From: Pseudomonadota bacterium
GTDB taxonomy: Bacteria > Pseudomonadota > Gammaproteobacteria > Burkholderiales > Burkholderiaceae_C
Assembly: GCA_020161145.1 (NCBI GenBank)
Contig: JAIUPQ010000008.1
Span: 62,001 to 126,000, forward strand
Direction of reading: 5' to 3'
Length of the DNA stretch: 64,000 nt
Shown: one piece after another, positions 39,363 to 49,587 of the stretch
How the letters are laid out: the number at the start of each line of letters is the position of its first letter
Position numbering within the stretch: position 1 is the first letter of the stretch
Program-made: the position numbers and the translations under genes
Notes under the pieces: generated by a model
Seen by the model: the letters and a program-made list of their open reading frames with translations, nothing else
Databases searched by the model: none
Told to the model about the DNA's origin: nothing

Positions 39363-42300
39363 ATGACGGCGAGCGATACCCCCACCGCGCAGCGCGACAT
39401 CAGCACCCTGGCCTGGGTGCACGACGAGTTGCAGCATGCCCTGGAGCAAGCCCACCGCTCGCTGCTGCGTGCCCAGCGCGAACGCATCGACCACCCCGGT
39501 CAGGCGCTGAGCGGCACCGCGCTGACCGCGCTGGCCCATGCGGCCGGGCTGACTCACCAGGTGGGCGGGGCGCTCATCGTGCTCGACCTCGTCGCACCGG
39601 CCCGCCACGCCGAGGCCACCGAGGCCGCGCTGCGCCACCTGCTGCAATACCCGGCGGCGCTGACGGCCGAGGCGCTGGACACCGTGGCGCGCGCGCTGTT
39701 CTCGCATCAGGACTATCTGCGCCGCCTGCTGGCCCACCAGCCCGTGGGCGAACTGGCGTTGTGGCCCAGCTACCAGGCACTGACCCAACTGGCCGCCAAC
39801 CCGCGCAGCCATCCGGCCGATCTGGCCGCACTGCCGCCTGCCGCCGCGCTGCCGTTGGTGGAGGCGCCGCCGCTGCATGAAGGCTCGGCGGCGCGCACCG
39901 TGATGGAGCGCGAGTTGCTGGCCGGCCTGCGCGGCGATGCGGCGGCGCTGCGCAAGCTGACCGCGCTGTGCCTCGGCCTGGCCGCAGGCGCGCGCGACGA
40001 TGCCCGGGTGCTGTGGCAATGGGCGGCGGCCTTCTTCGACGGCCAGGCCGCGGGCCGCATCGTCCCCGACGAGCACAGCCGCCGCATCGGCTCACGCCTG
40101 CTGGCGCGGTTGCGCGGCAGCGCCAGCGCCGACCCCTCCGCGCTGTTGCTGCGCGACCTGCAATTCTTCTGTGCCACCGCCCGGCCGGACGGCGGCCCGG
40201 CGCCCATCCTGACTCAGACCCTGAGCCTGGGCGGACTGCCGGCTGTGATCACCGACCCGGAGCGACTGCCCGCGCTGGGCCGGATCGATCCGTCCTGGAT
40301 TCCGCAGGCCCGGCGGCGCGCGCGCGCGCTGCACGACACCTGGGCTGCCGTCACCGGTGGCGATGTGGGTGCCAACGGCTTGCTGGCCGAACACCTGGCT
40401 GGCTGGAGCGAGTCGGCGCGCCAGTTGCTGCCACAGGGAGATGCCCTGGCGGCGGCCATGGACGCCGCCGTCACCGTGCATGGCGAGCGCCCCAGCCCCG
40501 AGCTGGCCATGGAGGTGGCCACCACGTTGCTGTGCGTCGAGGCGGCGCTCGAGGACATGAGCTTCGACCAGCGCGGCCGCGCGGCTCAGTTCGCCACCCT
40601 CGCCGCGCGGCTGACCGTTGCCGCCGGGGGCGAGACGCCGGGCCCCATCGAGCCCTGGATGGAGCAGCTCTACCGCGACGCCTCCGAGCGCCAGACCATG
40701 GGCAGCGTCACCCAGGAGTTGCGTGCTCACCTGGCCGAGGTGGAGCAGCGGCTCGACCGCGTCAGCCGCCAGCCCGCCGACCGCAGCCCGCTGGCTGACG
40801 TGCCGGCCCGCCTGGCCGCCATGCGCGGCGTGTTCACCGTGCTCGACATGGGCCAGGCTGCCCAGGCCGTGCTGCGCATGCGCGACGACGTGGACGACGC
40901 CATTCGCGGCGCCACCGACGCCGATGCCGACGCCCGCATGGCCCACAACGTCAGCGCGCTGTCGTTGCTCATCGACCTGCTGGCGGTTCAGCCGGCGGTG
41001 GCGAAGAAGCTGTTCCGCTTCGACGCCGTCAGTGGCCGCATTTCGGCACTGATGGGCCATGTGCCGGCAGCGGCCCGCCTGGCTGCACAACAGGCGCCAT
41101 CTCCTGTACCGGAGCCGCCGGCAGTGGTCGATGCGGACGCCGAACTGCGTCAGGTGTTTTTCGAAGAAGCCCGCGGCGTGCTCGCCGAAGGCCAGACCGC
41201 GCTGGTGCGGCTGCGCACCCGGCCCAGCGACGCCGTGGCGCTGGGCGAGATGCGCCGTGCCTTCCACACCCTCAAAGGCAGCTCGGCCATGGTGGGCATG
41301 CAGACCATCAGCGACGCCGCCTGGGCGTGCGAGGCCGTCTGCAACGTGCGCCTGGAGGCCGAGCCGGTGCAGGCCGAACCCGCGCTGCTGGCCCTGGCCG
41401 AAGACGCGCTGGTGGCGTTTGCCAAAGCCATTGAGCGCCCCGGCACCACCGCCACCGATGCGGCGCTGGCCAACCTCCTGGCCCAGGCCCAGCAGGTGCT
41501 GGCGCCGACGCCGGCCGCCGAATCCGATGGCGCGCTGGACCTGACCCTGGATCTGAATCTCCAGCCGACCACCGTCATCGACTGGGCCGCCACCCAGGCC
41601 GTCAGCCTCTCTGGCGGGCGTTCTGTGGCCGCCCCGGCCGACGAGGCCTTGTCCGCGCCACCGCCCGCCGATCTGGACACGGGCGGCGTGGACTTCGAGC
41701 TGGATTTCGACACGCTGCTGACCCCTCCTCCTGCGGCGCCGGCACCTGAAGCCGCACCGGAGACCGCACCCGAGCCGGTGCTGGAGCCCGAACCCGAGCT
41801 TCTGGAGGATGCCGTCCCGGCACCTGTTCCTGAGCCTGAACCCCTGCCCGAACCCGAGCCCGAACTGATGGGCCGTGGTGCCGAACCGATGCGGCATGTG
41901 GGTGACCTGCGCATCCCCATCAAACTGTTCAACATCTTCCTCAACGAGGCGGATGAGCAATCGCGCCGGCTGGGCACCGTGCTGGCCGAATGGGTGATGC
42001 AGCCCACACAGCCCGTGGACGGCGAGGCCGAGCGGCTGGCCCACACGCTGGGCGGCGAAGCGGCCACGGTGGGCTTTGCTCCGCTGGCCGAGGCAGCGCG
42101 CTGGCTGGAGAAGGCGCTGGTCGCCGTGGCCGCCGGCACCACCCCGCAGGCAGCGGCGTTGCTGCCCGAGGTGGCCGAAGCCCAGCGCCGCCTGCTGCAT
42201 CAGTTTGCCGCCGGTTTCGTGCACCCCGTGCCGCCCGAGCTGGCCGCCCGCATGGCGGCCTGGGTGGCCCAGCCGCCGCCGCCCAAGGTGGTGCCGCTGC

Positions 42301-44603
42301 GTGCGGCGGCGGTGCCGACGGCTGCCGCGCCCACACCGCTGCCGGCCGAGGACGATCTGGAGCGCAGCCCGCTGGATGCGCTGGCCGAACCCCTGATGGC
42401 GCAAGACGCGCTGGATGCCACCCTGTGGCCCGTGTTCGTGCCCGAAGCCCAGGATCTGCTGACCACCATGGCGCACCACCTGCGCCAATGGGAAGACCAA
42501 CCCAGTGCCACCGAGCCGGCGCACGCCATGTTGCGGGCCTTGCACACCTTCAAGGGCGGCGCCCGACTGGCCGGTGCCATGGCCCTGGGCGAATGGGCGC
42601 ATCGGCTGGAGTCGGTGGTGGAGCAAGGGCTGCGGCGCGACGAGCCCGCCCGCCTGGCGCCGCTGCAGCAAGGGGTGGACAGGCTGGCCGAAGCCTTCGA
42701 GCGGCTGCAGGCCGGCGATGGCACCACCGCGCCGGGTGCCACCGAGGCGGCCCAGACCCCACGCCGCGGCGTGCGCGTACACGCCCGGCTGCTGGATCGC
42801 ATGGTGGCGCAGGCCGGTGAGGTGGGCGTGGCGCGCACCCACCTGGAGGCCGAACTGACGCGGATGCGTGAAGGCGTGGCCGAACTCAGCGGCAACCTGG
42901 AACGGCTGCGCGGCCAGTTGCGGGAGTTGGACATTCAGCTCGAAGCCCAGATGATTTCGCGCACACCGGCAGCGCCCGGCTCGCATGACGAAGGGTTCGA
43001 CCCGCTGGAGATGGATCGTTTCACGCGGGCCCAGGAGCTGACCCGCATGCTGGTGGAATCGGTCGAGGACGTGGGCACCGTGCAGCGCGGCCTGCGTGAG
43101 GCCATTCTGGCCAGCGAAGACCAGCTCGTGCAGCAGGGGCGCCTGACGCGCGGCCTGCAGGACGACTTGCTGCGCGCGCGGATGCTGGAGTTCGACACCC
43201 TGTCCGAGCGCCTCTACCGGGTGGTGCGCCAGGCCGCCAAAGAGAGTGGCAAACAGGTGCGGCTGCACCTGGAAGGCGGTCACGTGGAGATCGACCGCGG
43301 TGTGCTGGACCGCATGGCGCCGGCGTTCGAACACCTGCTGCGCAACGCGGTGGTGCATGGCATCGAGCGCTCGGCGCTGCGCGAGTCGCTGCACAAGGAC
43401 CCGGTGGGCACCATCGAGGTGCGGCTGCGGCCCAGCGGCAACGAGGTGCTGATCGAGGTGCAGGACGACGGCGGCGGCCTGGATTTGGCCCGCATCGCCG
43501 AGCGCGCCCGCCAGAATGGCTGGCTGGCCGGCGACGCGCGACCCACCGAGGCCGAGTTGACGCAGCTCATCTTCCGGCCGGGCTTCTCCACCGTCAGCGA
43601 GGTCAGTGAACTGGCCGGGCGCGGGGTGGGCATGGACGTGGTGCGCACCGAGGTGGCTGCCCTGGGCGGGCGCGTGGACGTGACCAGCACGGGCGGGCAG
43701 GGCACGCGGCTGCAACTGGTGCTGCCGCTGTCCACCGCCATCACCCAGGTCGTGCCGGTGCGCAGTGGCCGCTGGCAGCTGGCCTTGCCTGCCATGCTGA
43801 TCGAGCAGGTGGTGCAGGTGCCCGCAGTCCTGTACGAGGCCACTCGCCGCGATCACCAATTGGCCGTGGATGGCACGCTGCTGCCGCTGTGGCCGCTGGC
43901 CACCTTGTTGGGCGACGCGCCGCCGCCGCTGCCGGGCGAAGGGGCCCAGACCACCGTGCTGGTGGTGCGCAGCGCCGACCAGCGGGTGGCGTTGCAGGTG
44001 GACGCGGCACTGCCGCGCGAAGAGGTGGTGGTCAAGAATCTGGGCCCCCAATTGGCGCGCCTGCCGGCACTGTCGGGGGTTTACCTGCGGCCCGATGGCC
44101 GGGCCGTACCCATCTACCACCCGCTGGCGCTGGCCGGGCTTTACGGCGAGGCCGCCCACCGTGCTGCGGCGGCCGGCGAGCGGGCACCCGGCGCTGCAGA
44201 CGATGGTGACCGCAGCCCTGCGCCGGTGGTGCTGGTGGTGGACGATTCACTGACCGTGCGCCGCGTCACCCAGCGGCTGCTGGAGCGCGAGGGCTGGCGC
44301 GCCGTGCTGGCGCGTGATGGCGAGGACGCGCTGGCTCAACTGGCCGCGCTGACCGCCCAGGGCCAGCCCCCGGTGGCGGTGCTCAGCGACATCGAGATGC
44401 CGCGCATGGACGGCTTCGAGTTGCTGCGCACGCTGCGCGCCGACGCAGCCACGGCCGGGTTGCCGGTGGTGATGATCACCTCGCGCATCGCCGAGCGACA
44501 TCGCGAGCAGGCCATGGCCCTGGGCGCTTCGGCCTACCTGGGCAAGCCGTATCAGGAAAGCGAATTGCTGGCGTTGGTGAAAGAATACGCAGCCCGATCC
44601 TGA
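39363..44603 (+). CDS. chpA: ChpA/PilL-type hybrid chemotaxis histidine kinase
   Basis: A 1746-residue multi-domain kinase of the Pil-Chp system. After a long helical N-terminal part come histidine phosphotransfer domains with H635 (HTLKGSSAMVGM), H894 (HTLGGEAATVGF) and H1061 (HTFKGGARLAGA). A CheA-type dimerisation and ATPase core follows, with LLRNAVVHGIE near 1325 and AGRGVGMDVVRTE near 1418, then a CheW-like domain and a terminal receiver with D1676. Pro/Glu-rich linkers separate modules. The ATG at 39363 is 4 bases after the pilJ stop. Pseudomonas ChpA is longer (about 2470) with more phosphotransfer domains. Confidence 0.93.
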   Translation: MTASDTPTAQRDISTLAWVHDELQHALEQAHRSLLRAQRERIDHPGQALSGTALTALAHAAGLTHQVGGALIVLDLVAPARHAEATEAALRHLLQYPAALTAEALDTVARALFSHQDYLRRLLAHQPVGELALWPSYQALTQLAANPRSHPADLAALPPAAALPLVEAPPLHEGSAARTVMERELLAGLRGDAAALRKLTALCLGLAAGARDDARVLWQWAAAFFDGQAAGRIVPDEHSRRIGSRLLARLRGSASADPSALLLRDLQFFCATARPDGGPAPILTQTLSLGGLPAVITDPERLPALGRIDPSWIPQARRRARALHDTWAAVTGGDVGANGLLAEHLAGWSESARQLLPQGDALAAAMDAAVTVHGERPSPELAMEVATTLLCVEAALEDMSFDQRGRAAQFATLAARLTVAAGGETPGPIEPWMEQLYRDASERQTMGSVTQELRAHLAEVEQRLDRVSRQPADRSPLADVPARLAAMRGVFTVLDMGQAAQAVLRMRDDVDDAIRGATDADADARMAHNVSALSLLIDLLAVQPAVAKKLFRFDAVSGRISALMGHVPAAARLAAQQAPSPVPEPPAVVDADAELRQVFFEEARGVLAEGQTALVRLRTRPSDAVALGEMRRAFHTLKGSSAMVGMQTISDAAWACEAVCNVRLEAEPVQAEPALLALAEDALVAFAKAIERPGTTATDAALANLLAQAQQVLAPTPAAESDGALDLTLDLNLQPTTVIDWAATQAVSLSGGRSVAAPADEALSAPPPADLDTGGVDFELDFDTLLTPPPAAPAPEAAPETAPEPVLEPEPELLEDAVPAPVPEPEPLPEPEPELMGRGAEPMRHVGDLRIPIKLFNIFLNEADEQSRRLGTVLAEWVMQPTQPVDGEAERLAHTLGGEAATVGFAPLAEAARWLEKALVAVAAGTTPQAAALLPEVAEAQRRLLHQFAAGFVHPVPPELAARMAAWVAQPPPPKVVPLRAAAVPTAAAPTPLPAEDDLERSPLDALAEPLMAQDALDATLWPVFVPEAQDLLTTMAHHLRQWEDQPSATEPAHAMLRALHTFKGGARLAGAMALGEWAHRLESVVEQGLRRDEPARLAPLQQGVDRLAEAFERLQAGDGTTAPGATEAAQTPRRGVRVHARLLDRMVAQAGEVGVARTHLEAELTRMREGVAELSGNLERLRGQLRELDIQLEAQMISRTPAAPGSHDEGFDPLEMDRFTRAQELTRMLVESVEDVGTVQRGLREAILASEDQLVQQGRLTRGLQDDLLRARMLEFDTLSERLYRVVRQAAKESGKQVRLHLEGGHVEIDRGVLDRMAPAFEHLLRNAVVHGIERSALRESLHKDPVGTIEVRLRPSGNEVLIEVQDDGGGLDLARIAERARQNGWLAGDARPTEAELTQLIFRPGFSTVSEVSELAGRGVGMDVVRTEVAALGGRVDVTSTGGQGTRLQLVLPLSTAITQVVPVRSGRWQLALPAMLIEQVVQVPAVLYEATRRDHQLAVDGTLLPLWPLATLLGDAPPPLPGEGAQTTVLVVRSADQRVALQVDAALPREEVVVKNLGPQLARLPALSGVYLRPDGRAVPIYHPLALAGLYGEAAHRAAAAGERAPGAADDGDRSPAPVVLVVDDSLTVRRVTQRLLEREGWRAVLARDGEDALAQLAALTAQGQPPVAVLSDIEMPRMDGFELLRTLRADAATAGLPVVMITSRIAERHREQAMALGASAYLGKPYQESELLALVKEYAARS

Positions 44604-44624
44604 GGCTGCTGCGACACCAACCCC

Positions 44625-45650
44625 ATGATGCGACTCAAGAAACTGCTCAAGCAATTGCTCAACCCGCGCGCCGTGCGGCGGGCGGTCACCAAGGTGGCCA
44701 CCCCGGCTGCCATGGTCACGGCCTTGAGTGCCACGGGTGCGCCCACGCCGGCCGAGCCGCCCGAGGACGCGGGTTTTCGGGGGGGCAATGCCCCCAAATC
44801 GGTGGTCTACAAGACGGTCGGCGGGCACGATCTGCGGCTGTTCATCCGGCGGCCCAAGCCCACGTTCGCAGGGCCTCGACCGGCCATCCTGCTGTTTCAC
44901 GGCGGTGCCTGGCGTTCGGGATCGGCCGGGCGCATCGACTTCCTGGCCAAAGAGTTCGCCAGCCAGGGCATGGTGGCCATTCCGGTCGAGTACCGGTTGC
45001 TGCCGGGCAACGAGCGGCTGCGCATACCGCAAGAGGGCATCGAGGACGCCCGCTCGGCCATGCGCTATGCCCGCGCTCACGCCAAAGATCTGGGCATCGA
45101 TCCCAACCGCATCGCGGCCGGCGGCCCGTCGGCTGGCGGCCATCTGGCCATGATGACGGCGCTGATGCCGCTCAGGGCGCCCGGTTACGACGCCAGCAGC
45201 GACGACCTGGCCGTCTCGCCCCGGCCACAGGCGCTGGTGCTGCTGAGCTCGGCCTACACCGGCGAGGGGCAGCAGCGCGCGCGCGGCATTCCCGAGGCCC
45301 AATTGCGGCAGATCACGCCCCGCTTCCTGGTCAACGCCGACAACCTGCCGCCCACGCTGATGCTGCACGGCGAGGCCGACAACGCGGCGCCCTATGCCAG
45401 CGCCCAGGCCTTCTATGCTGCCGCCAAGGCCGCCGCGCCCAAGGCCGACGTGACGCTGGTGGGCTACCCCGGCCACGGCCACGGCTTTCCGCTGCCGCGC
45501 ATGGCGCCGGCCGAGGCCGAGAAGGTGCGCGAGGTCCTGCATGCCTTCTTCGTGCGACTGGGCTGGGTTCAGGGTGCCCTGCCGCCCGCACCCTGGGGCA
45601 AAAAAGGGGGCAAGGGTCGAGGGGCTGGGGACGACGACGCCGAGGACTGA
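44625..45650 (+). CDS. Alpha/beta hydrolase of the hormone-sensitive lipase/carboxylesterase type
   Basis: A 341-residue esterase-like protein. The oxyanion-hole motif is LLFHGGAW near residue 90, the nucleophile elbow GPSAGGH near 165, the Asp lies in LHGEADNAAP near 250 and the His in GHGHGFPLP near 285. The N-terminal 45 residues are basic then Ala-rich and may be a signal or anchor; the C-terminus is a charged tail (KKGGKGRGAGDDDAED). It follows chpA by 21 bases but probably has nothing to do with pili. The substrate is unknown. Confidence 0.82.
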   Translation: MMRLKKLLKQLLNPRAVRRAVTKVATPAAMVTALSATGAPTPAEPPEDAGFRGGNAPKSVVYKTVGGHDLRLFIRRPKPTFAGPRPAILLFHGGAWRSGSAGRIDFLAKEFASQGMVAIPVEYRLLPGNERLRIPQEGIEDARSAMRYARAHAKDLGIDPNRIAAGGPSAGGHLAMMTALMPLRAPGYDASSDDLAVSPRPQALVLLSSAYTGEGQQRARGIPEAQLRQITPRFLVNADNLPPTLMLHGEADNAAPYASAQAFYAAAKAAAPKADVTLVGYPGHGHGFPLPRMAPAEAEKVREVLHAFFVRLGWVQGALPPAPWGKKGGKGRGAGDDDAED

Positions 45651-45653
45651 GCG

Positions 45654-47093
45654 TCAGTCGCGTACGGTGCCGTAGCGCGCCAGCGCATCGCGCCGCGCGG
45701 CGGCCAGTTCGATGATGGGCGCGGGGTAGGTGGCTGGCGGCACGTCGGCCTCCCACGGGGTGTGGATGGCGTCGTCTGGCAAGGCCGCCAGTTCGGGCAC
45801 ATAGCGGCGGATGAACTTGCCGGCCGCGTCCCAACGGCGGCTTTGCAGCACCGGGTTGAAGATGCGGAACCAGGGCTGGGCGTCGCAGCCGGTGCCCGCC
45901 GCCCACTGCCAGCCGCCGTTGTTGCTGGCCAGGTCGAAGTCGTTCAGGTGCAGCGCAAAGAAGGCTTCACCCAGCCGCCAGTCCACGCCCAGGTGCTTGG
46001 TCAGAAAGCTGGCGCTGACCATGCGCAGCCGGTTGTGCATATAGCCGCTTTGCACCAGTTGGCGCTGCGCCGCGTCCACCAGCGGATAGCCGGTGCGGCC
46101 CTCGCGCCAGGCCGCCAGCCGGCCTTCGGCCGCCGCGCCGCGCAACCAGGGCACGGCGTCGAATTCGCGCTTGAAGGCATGACCCACCACATGGGGGTGG
46201 TGCGCCAGGATCTGGTGGAAGAACTCGCGCCAGATCAGCTCCGACAGCCACACCTCGGCGCCGTGCGAGCCGCCCTGCATCCGCTGCCACGCCGTGCGCA
46301 CCAGCGCGCGCACGGACAGCGTGCCAAAGCGCAGATGCGGGCCCAGGTAGCTGGGGCCTTTGACGGCTGGGTAGTCGCGGGCACCGGCGTAGTCGTCGAT
46401 GCGGGTCAGAAAGTCCTGCCACAGCGCCCGCCCGCCGGCGCTGCCCGTGGGCAGGTGGTGCAGCGCGCCGGCGGCGGGCGCAAAGCCGAGGTCGGCCAGC
46501 GTGGGCAGTGGGCGCGCCGCATACGGCGCGGGCCAGGGCGCCAGGGCTGCGGCCAGCGCCGCCACCGGCCACTCGCGCAGCGCGGTCGCGTCCAGCTTGC
46601 GCAGCCAGGCGCTCTTGTATGGCGTGAACGTGGTGTAGGGCAGCCCGCTGGCGGTCAGCAGCTCGGCGCGCTCGAAGACCAGGTGGTCTTTGACGGTGTG
46701 CAAGGCCACGCCGGCGTTGGCCAGATGGCCGCGCACGGCGGCGTCGCGGGCCAGGGCCTGGGGCTCGTCGTCGTGGCTGGCGAACACGGCTTGCGCCCCC
46801 ACGCCAGCCGCCAGGCGCGGGATCTCGTCCACGGCCCGGCCATGCAGCGCCAGCAGGCCCACGCCCGCGTGGCCATGCGCCTCGCCCAGGGCCCGCAGCT
46901 GGCCGTCCAGATCGGCCAGGGCCTGGTGAATGAAGGCCACGCGGCGGTCGGCAGGGGGCAGCGCGGCGAGGATGGCGGTGTCGTAGACGAAGGCCACGTG
47001 CACCGCCCGTGCGCTGCGGCAGGCCGCGTGCAGCGCGGCGTGGTCGTCGGCCCGCAGATCGCGGCGCACCCAGACCAAAGCCCTATCCAGCAT
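45654..47093 (-). CDS. phrB: Deoxyribodipyrimidine photolyase
   Basis: A 479-residue light-driven DNA repair flavoprotein that splits cyclobutane pyrimidine dimers. The N-terminal photolyase domain starts LVWVRRDLRADDHAAL; the FAD-binding C-terminal domain shows HLRFGTLSVRALV near residue 253, WLSELIWREFFHQIL near 283, GRTGYPLVDAAQRQL near 333, and NNGGWQWAAGTGCDAQPWFRIFNP near 395. A GAGAAGG ribosome site precedes the ATG. It converges on the esterase gene with a 3-base gap. Confidence 0.96.
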   Translation of the reverse strand: MLDRALVWVRRDLRADDHAALHAACRSARAVHVAFVYDTAILAALPPADRRVAFIHQALADLDGQLRALGEAHGHAGVGLLALHGRAVDEIPRLAAGVGAQAVFASHDDEPQALARDAAVRGHLANAGVALHTVKDHLVFERAELLTASGLPYTTFTPYKSAWLRKLDATALREWPVAALAAALAPWPAPYAARPLPTLADLGFAPAAGALHHLPTGSAGGRALWQDFLTRIDDYAGARDYPAVKGPSYLGPHLRFGTLSVRALVRTAWQRMQGGSHGAEVWLSELIWREFFHQILAHHPHVVGHAFKREFDAVPWLRGAAAEGRLAAWREGRTGYPLVDAAQRQLVQSGYMHNRLRMVSASFLTKHLGVDWRLGEAFFALHLNDFDLASNNGGWQWAAGTGCDAQPWFRIFNPVLQSRRWDAAGKFIRRYVPELAALPDDAIHTPWEADVPPATYPAPIIELAAARRDALARYGTVRD

Positions 47094-47176
47094 GTGCCTT
47101 CTCCATGGCCCGCCACTGGCGTCACGCGTGGCGCCGACCCATGTTTGTGCCAGGGGGTGGGCCCTAAAATGCCGCC

Positions 47177-47752
47177 ATGTCCGCAGGCGCAGCCCCCACT
47201 GATTTCACCAACCAGTTTCTCATCGCCATGCCGGGCATGGCCGACGACCAGTTTGCGGGCACCGTGGTCTACGTCTGCGAGCACACACCGCAAGGCGCGC
47301 TGGGGCTGGTGGTCAACAAGCCCATCGACATCAATCTGGCCAATCTGTTCGAGAAGGTCGATCTGCCGCTGGACGAGCCTGCGCTGGCGGCCCAGCCCGT
47401 CTATTTCGGCGGCCCCGTGCAGACCGAGCGTGGCTTTGTGCTGCACGAGCCGCGCGACGACACCTTCATGTCCACGCTCAACGTGCCCGGCGGCCTGGCC
47501 ATGACCACCAGCAAAGACGTGCTTGAAGCCATGGCCGCTGGCCAGGGGCCGCGCCGCGTGCTGGTGACGCTGGGCTATTGCGGCTGGTCGGCCGGTCAGT
47601 TGGAGCGCGAGATCGGCCACAACGGCTGGCTCACCGTGACGGCCGAGCCGGCGGTGATCTTCGACCTGCCGCCCGAGGCGCGCTACCAGGGCGCGCTGAA
47701 TCTGCTCGGGGTCGATGCCCGCATGCTGTCGAAAGACGCTGGCCATGCCTAG
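47177..47752 (+). CDS. YqgE/AlgH family protein
   Basis: A 191-residue member of UPF0301. It begins with [26 protein letters not shown] and has [10 protein letters not shown] near residue 40, [15 protein letters not shown] near 77 and [14 protein letters not shown] near 133, all hallmarks. The biochemical role is unknown; in Pseudomonas the homologue affects alginate regulation. It is the first gene of the algH-ruvX-pyrR-pyrB-pyrC' group and overlaps ruvX by 8 bases. Confidence 0.92.
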   Translation: MSAGAAPTDFTNQFLIAMPGMADDQFAGTVVYVCEHTPQGALGLVVNKPIDINLANLFEKVDLPLDEPALAAQPVYFGGPVQTERGFVLHEPRDDTFMSTLNVPGGLAMTTSKDVLEAMAAGQGPRRVLVTLGYCGWSAGQLEREIGHNGWLTVTAEPAVIFDLPPEARYQGALNLLGVDARMLSKDAGHA

Positions 47753-48134
47753 TGCCACGCTGCTGGCCTTTGACTTCAGCCTGCGCCGCGTGGGCGTGGC
47801 GGTGGGCAACACGCTGACGCGTGAGGGCCAGCCGCTGCGCACGCTGACCAGCGAGGGCGATGCCCGCTTTGCCGCCATCGCCGCATTGCTGGCCGAGTGG
47901 CAACCCGACGCGCTGGTGGTGGGCGTGCCCCGCCACCCCGATGGGGCGCCGCACGAGAACACCGCCCGCGCCCAGCGCTTTGCGCGCCAGTTGCACGGCC
48001 GCTTCGGGCTGCCGGTGCACGAGGTGGACGAGCGCTACACCACCACCGAGGCGGCGGCCCTGGGCGCGCGCGACCTGGACGCGGCGGCGGCGGCGCTGAT
48101 GCTTTCGCAATACTTCAACGAGCAACAACCATGA
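47745..48134 (+). CDS. ruvX: Holliday junction resolvase-like protein RuvX/YqgF
   Basis: A 129-residue RNase H-fold nuclease. It starts with [17 protein letters not shown] (first acidic residue), followed by [15 protein letters not shown] near residue 58 and the third acidic cluster in [26 protein letters not shown]. YqgF acts in 16S rRNA 5'-end maturation in E. coli, and a role in recombination has also been proposed. I chose the ATG at 47745 because it gives the exact family start. It overlaps both neighbours by a few bases. Confidence 0.93.
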   Translation: MPSATLLAFDFSLRRVGVAVGNTLTREGQPLRTLTSEGDARFAAIAALLAEWQPDALVVGVPRHPDGAPHENTARAQRFARQLHGRFGLPVHEVDERYTTTEAAALGARDLDAAAAALMLSQYFNEQQP

Positions 48135-48628
48135 CCGATCTGGACGCGCAAGCGCTGTATGCCCGCTTGCGGGACGCCGTGGCGCCCTGGGCGCAGGACG
48201 GCGCGCTGCTGGTGGGCATCGTCTCGGGCGGCGCCTGGCTGGCCGAGCGCCTGCAGGCCGACCTGGGCCTGGACGGCCCTTGTGGCGTGCTGTCCAGCAC
48301 GCTGCACCGCGACGACTTTGCCGCACGCGGTCTGGTGCCCACCAGCACCACCACGCGGCTGCCATTCGCCATCGAGGGTGCGCACCTGGTGCTGGTGGAC
48401 GACGTGCTGCACACCGGCCGCACCGTGCGCGCGGCGCTCAACGAGCTGTACGACTTCGGCCGCCCGGCCTCGGTGCGCCTGGCGGTGCTGGCCGACCGAG
48501 GCGGGCGCGAGCTGCCGTTTGCCGCCACCTTTGCCGCCGCCACGCTGGCGGTGCCGGCCGACCAGCGGCTGGTGCTGTCGCGCGCCGACGATGGCCACCT
48601 CGTGTTCACGCAGCAGCAGGGAGGCTAG
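48131..48628 (+). CDS. pyrR: PyrR, phosphoribosyltransferase-type pyrimidine regulator
   Basis: A 165-residue PyrR. The phosphoribosyl pyrophosphate loop is [21 protein letters not shown] near residue 95, and the start [15 protein letters not shown] plus [15 protein letters not shown] fit the family. In Bacillus PyrR attenuates pyr mRNA; in proteobacteria it mostly keeps uracil phosphoribosyltransferase activity or acts at transcription. No attenuator hairpin is visible before pyrB. It overlaps the ruvX stop as ATGA. Confidence 0.92.
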   Translation: MTDLDAQALYARLRDAVAPWAQDGALLVGIVSGGAWLAERLQADLGLDGPCGVLSSTLHRDDFAARGLVPTSTTTRLPFAIEGAHLVLVDDVLHTGRTVRAALNELYDFGRPASVRLAVLADRGGRELPFAATFAAATLAVPADQRLVLSRADDGHLVFTQQQGG

Positions 48629-48633
48629 AGAGC

Positions 48634-49587
48634 GTGCGCAACCCCCAACTCAATGCCCATGGCGAGCTGATCCACCTGCTGTCCATCGAAGGGCTGCCGC
48701 AGCCGGTGCTGACGCACATCCTGGACACCGCCAGTTCCTTCGTCTCGGTCAGCGACCGCGACGTCAAGAAGGTGCCGCTGCTGCGCGGCAAAAGCGTCTT
48801 CAACCTCTTTTTCGAGAACTCCACCCGCACGCGCACCACGTTCGAGATTGCCGCCAAGCGCCTGTCGGCCGACGTCATCAACCTCGACATCGCCCGCTCG
48901 TCCACGGCCAAGGGCGAGAGCCTGCTGGACACGCTGGCCAACCTCTCGGCCATGCACGCCGACATGTTCGTCGTGCGGCACAGCGAGTCCGGTGCGCCCT
49001 ACCTGATTGCCCAGCACACCGCGCCGCATGTGCACGTGGTCAACGCCGGCGACGGCCGCCATGCCCACCCCACGCAAGGCCTGCTGGACATGTACACCAT
49101 CCGCCACTACAAGGGCGATTTCACGCGCCTGTCGGTGGCCATCGTGGGCGACATCGTGCACTCGCGGGTGGCGCGCTCCGACATCCATGCGCTGACCACG
49201 CTGGGCGTGCCCGACATCCGCGCCGTGGGCCCGCGCACCCTGGTGCCGGGCGACCTGGCCGGCATGGGCGTGCGCGTCTGCCACACGCTGGAAGAGGGGC
49301 TGCGGGACGTGGACGTGGTCATCACGCTGCGGCTGCAAAACGAGCGCATGAGCGGCGCCCTGCTGCCCAGCGCGGGCGAGTACTACAAACACTGGGGACT
49401 GACGCGCGAGCGGCTGGCGCTGGCCAGGCCCGACGCCATCGTCATGCACCCCGGCCCCATCAACCGCGGCGTCGAGATCGCCTCCGACGTGGCCGATGGC
49501 ACCACCAGCGTCATCCTGCCGCAGGTCACCTTCGGCATCGCCGTGCGCATGGCGGTGATGTCCATCCTGGCGGGGAACGAAGCATGA
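48634..49587 (+). CDS. pyrB: Aspartate carbamoyltransferase catalytic subunit
   Basis: A 317-residue PyrB that joins carbamoyl phosphate and aspartate in pyrimidine synthesis. The carbamoyl phosphate site [19 protein letters not shown] is near residue 57, [16 protein letters not shown] near 137, and the aspartate-side motif [15 protein letters not shown] in the last third. The start is a GTG with an AGGGAGG site. No regulatory pyrI gene is present; instead the next gene is a pseudo-dihydroorotase, the arrangement of Pseudomonas-type class A ATCases. Confidence 0.96.
   Translation: MRNPQLNAHGELIHLLSIEGLPQPVLTHILDTASSFVSVSDRDVKKVPLLRGKSVFNLFFENSTRTRTTFEIAAKRLSADVINLDIARSSTAKGESLLDTLANLSAMHADMFVVRHSESGAPYLIAQHTAPHVHVVNAGDGRHAHPTQGLLDMYTIRHYKGDFTRLSVAIVGDIVHSRVARSDIHALTTLGVPDIRAVGPRTLVPGDLAGMGVRVCHTLEEGLRDVDVVITLRLQNERMSGALLPSAGEYYKHWGLTRERLALARPDAIVMHPGPINRGVEIASDVADGTTSVILPQVTFGIAVRMAVMSILAGNEA

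Noticed and set aside
37178..39487. A 769-codon minus-strand open frame across pilJ
   Set aside because: Antisense shadow; the plus strand carries the receptor signalling motif and membrane helices.
40092..44159. A 1355-codon open frame on the minus strand across chpA
   Set aside because: It is an antisense shadow caused by high GC content; the translation is Gln/His/Arg/Gly-rich with no domain, while the plus strand encodes clear chemotaxis kinase domains.
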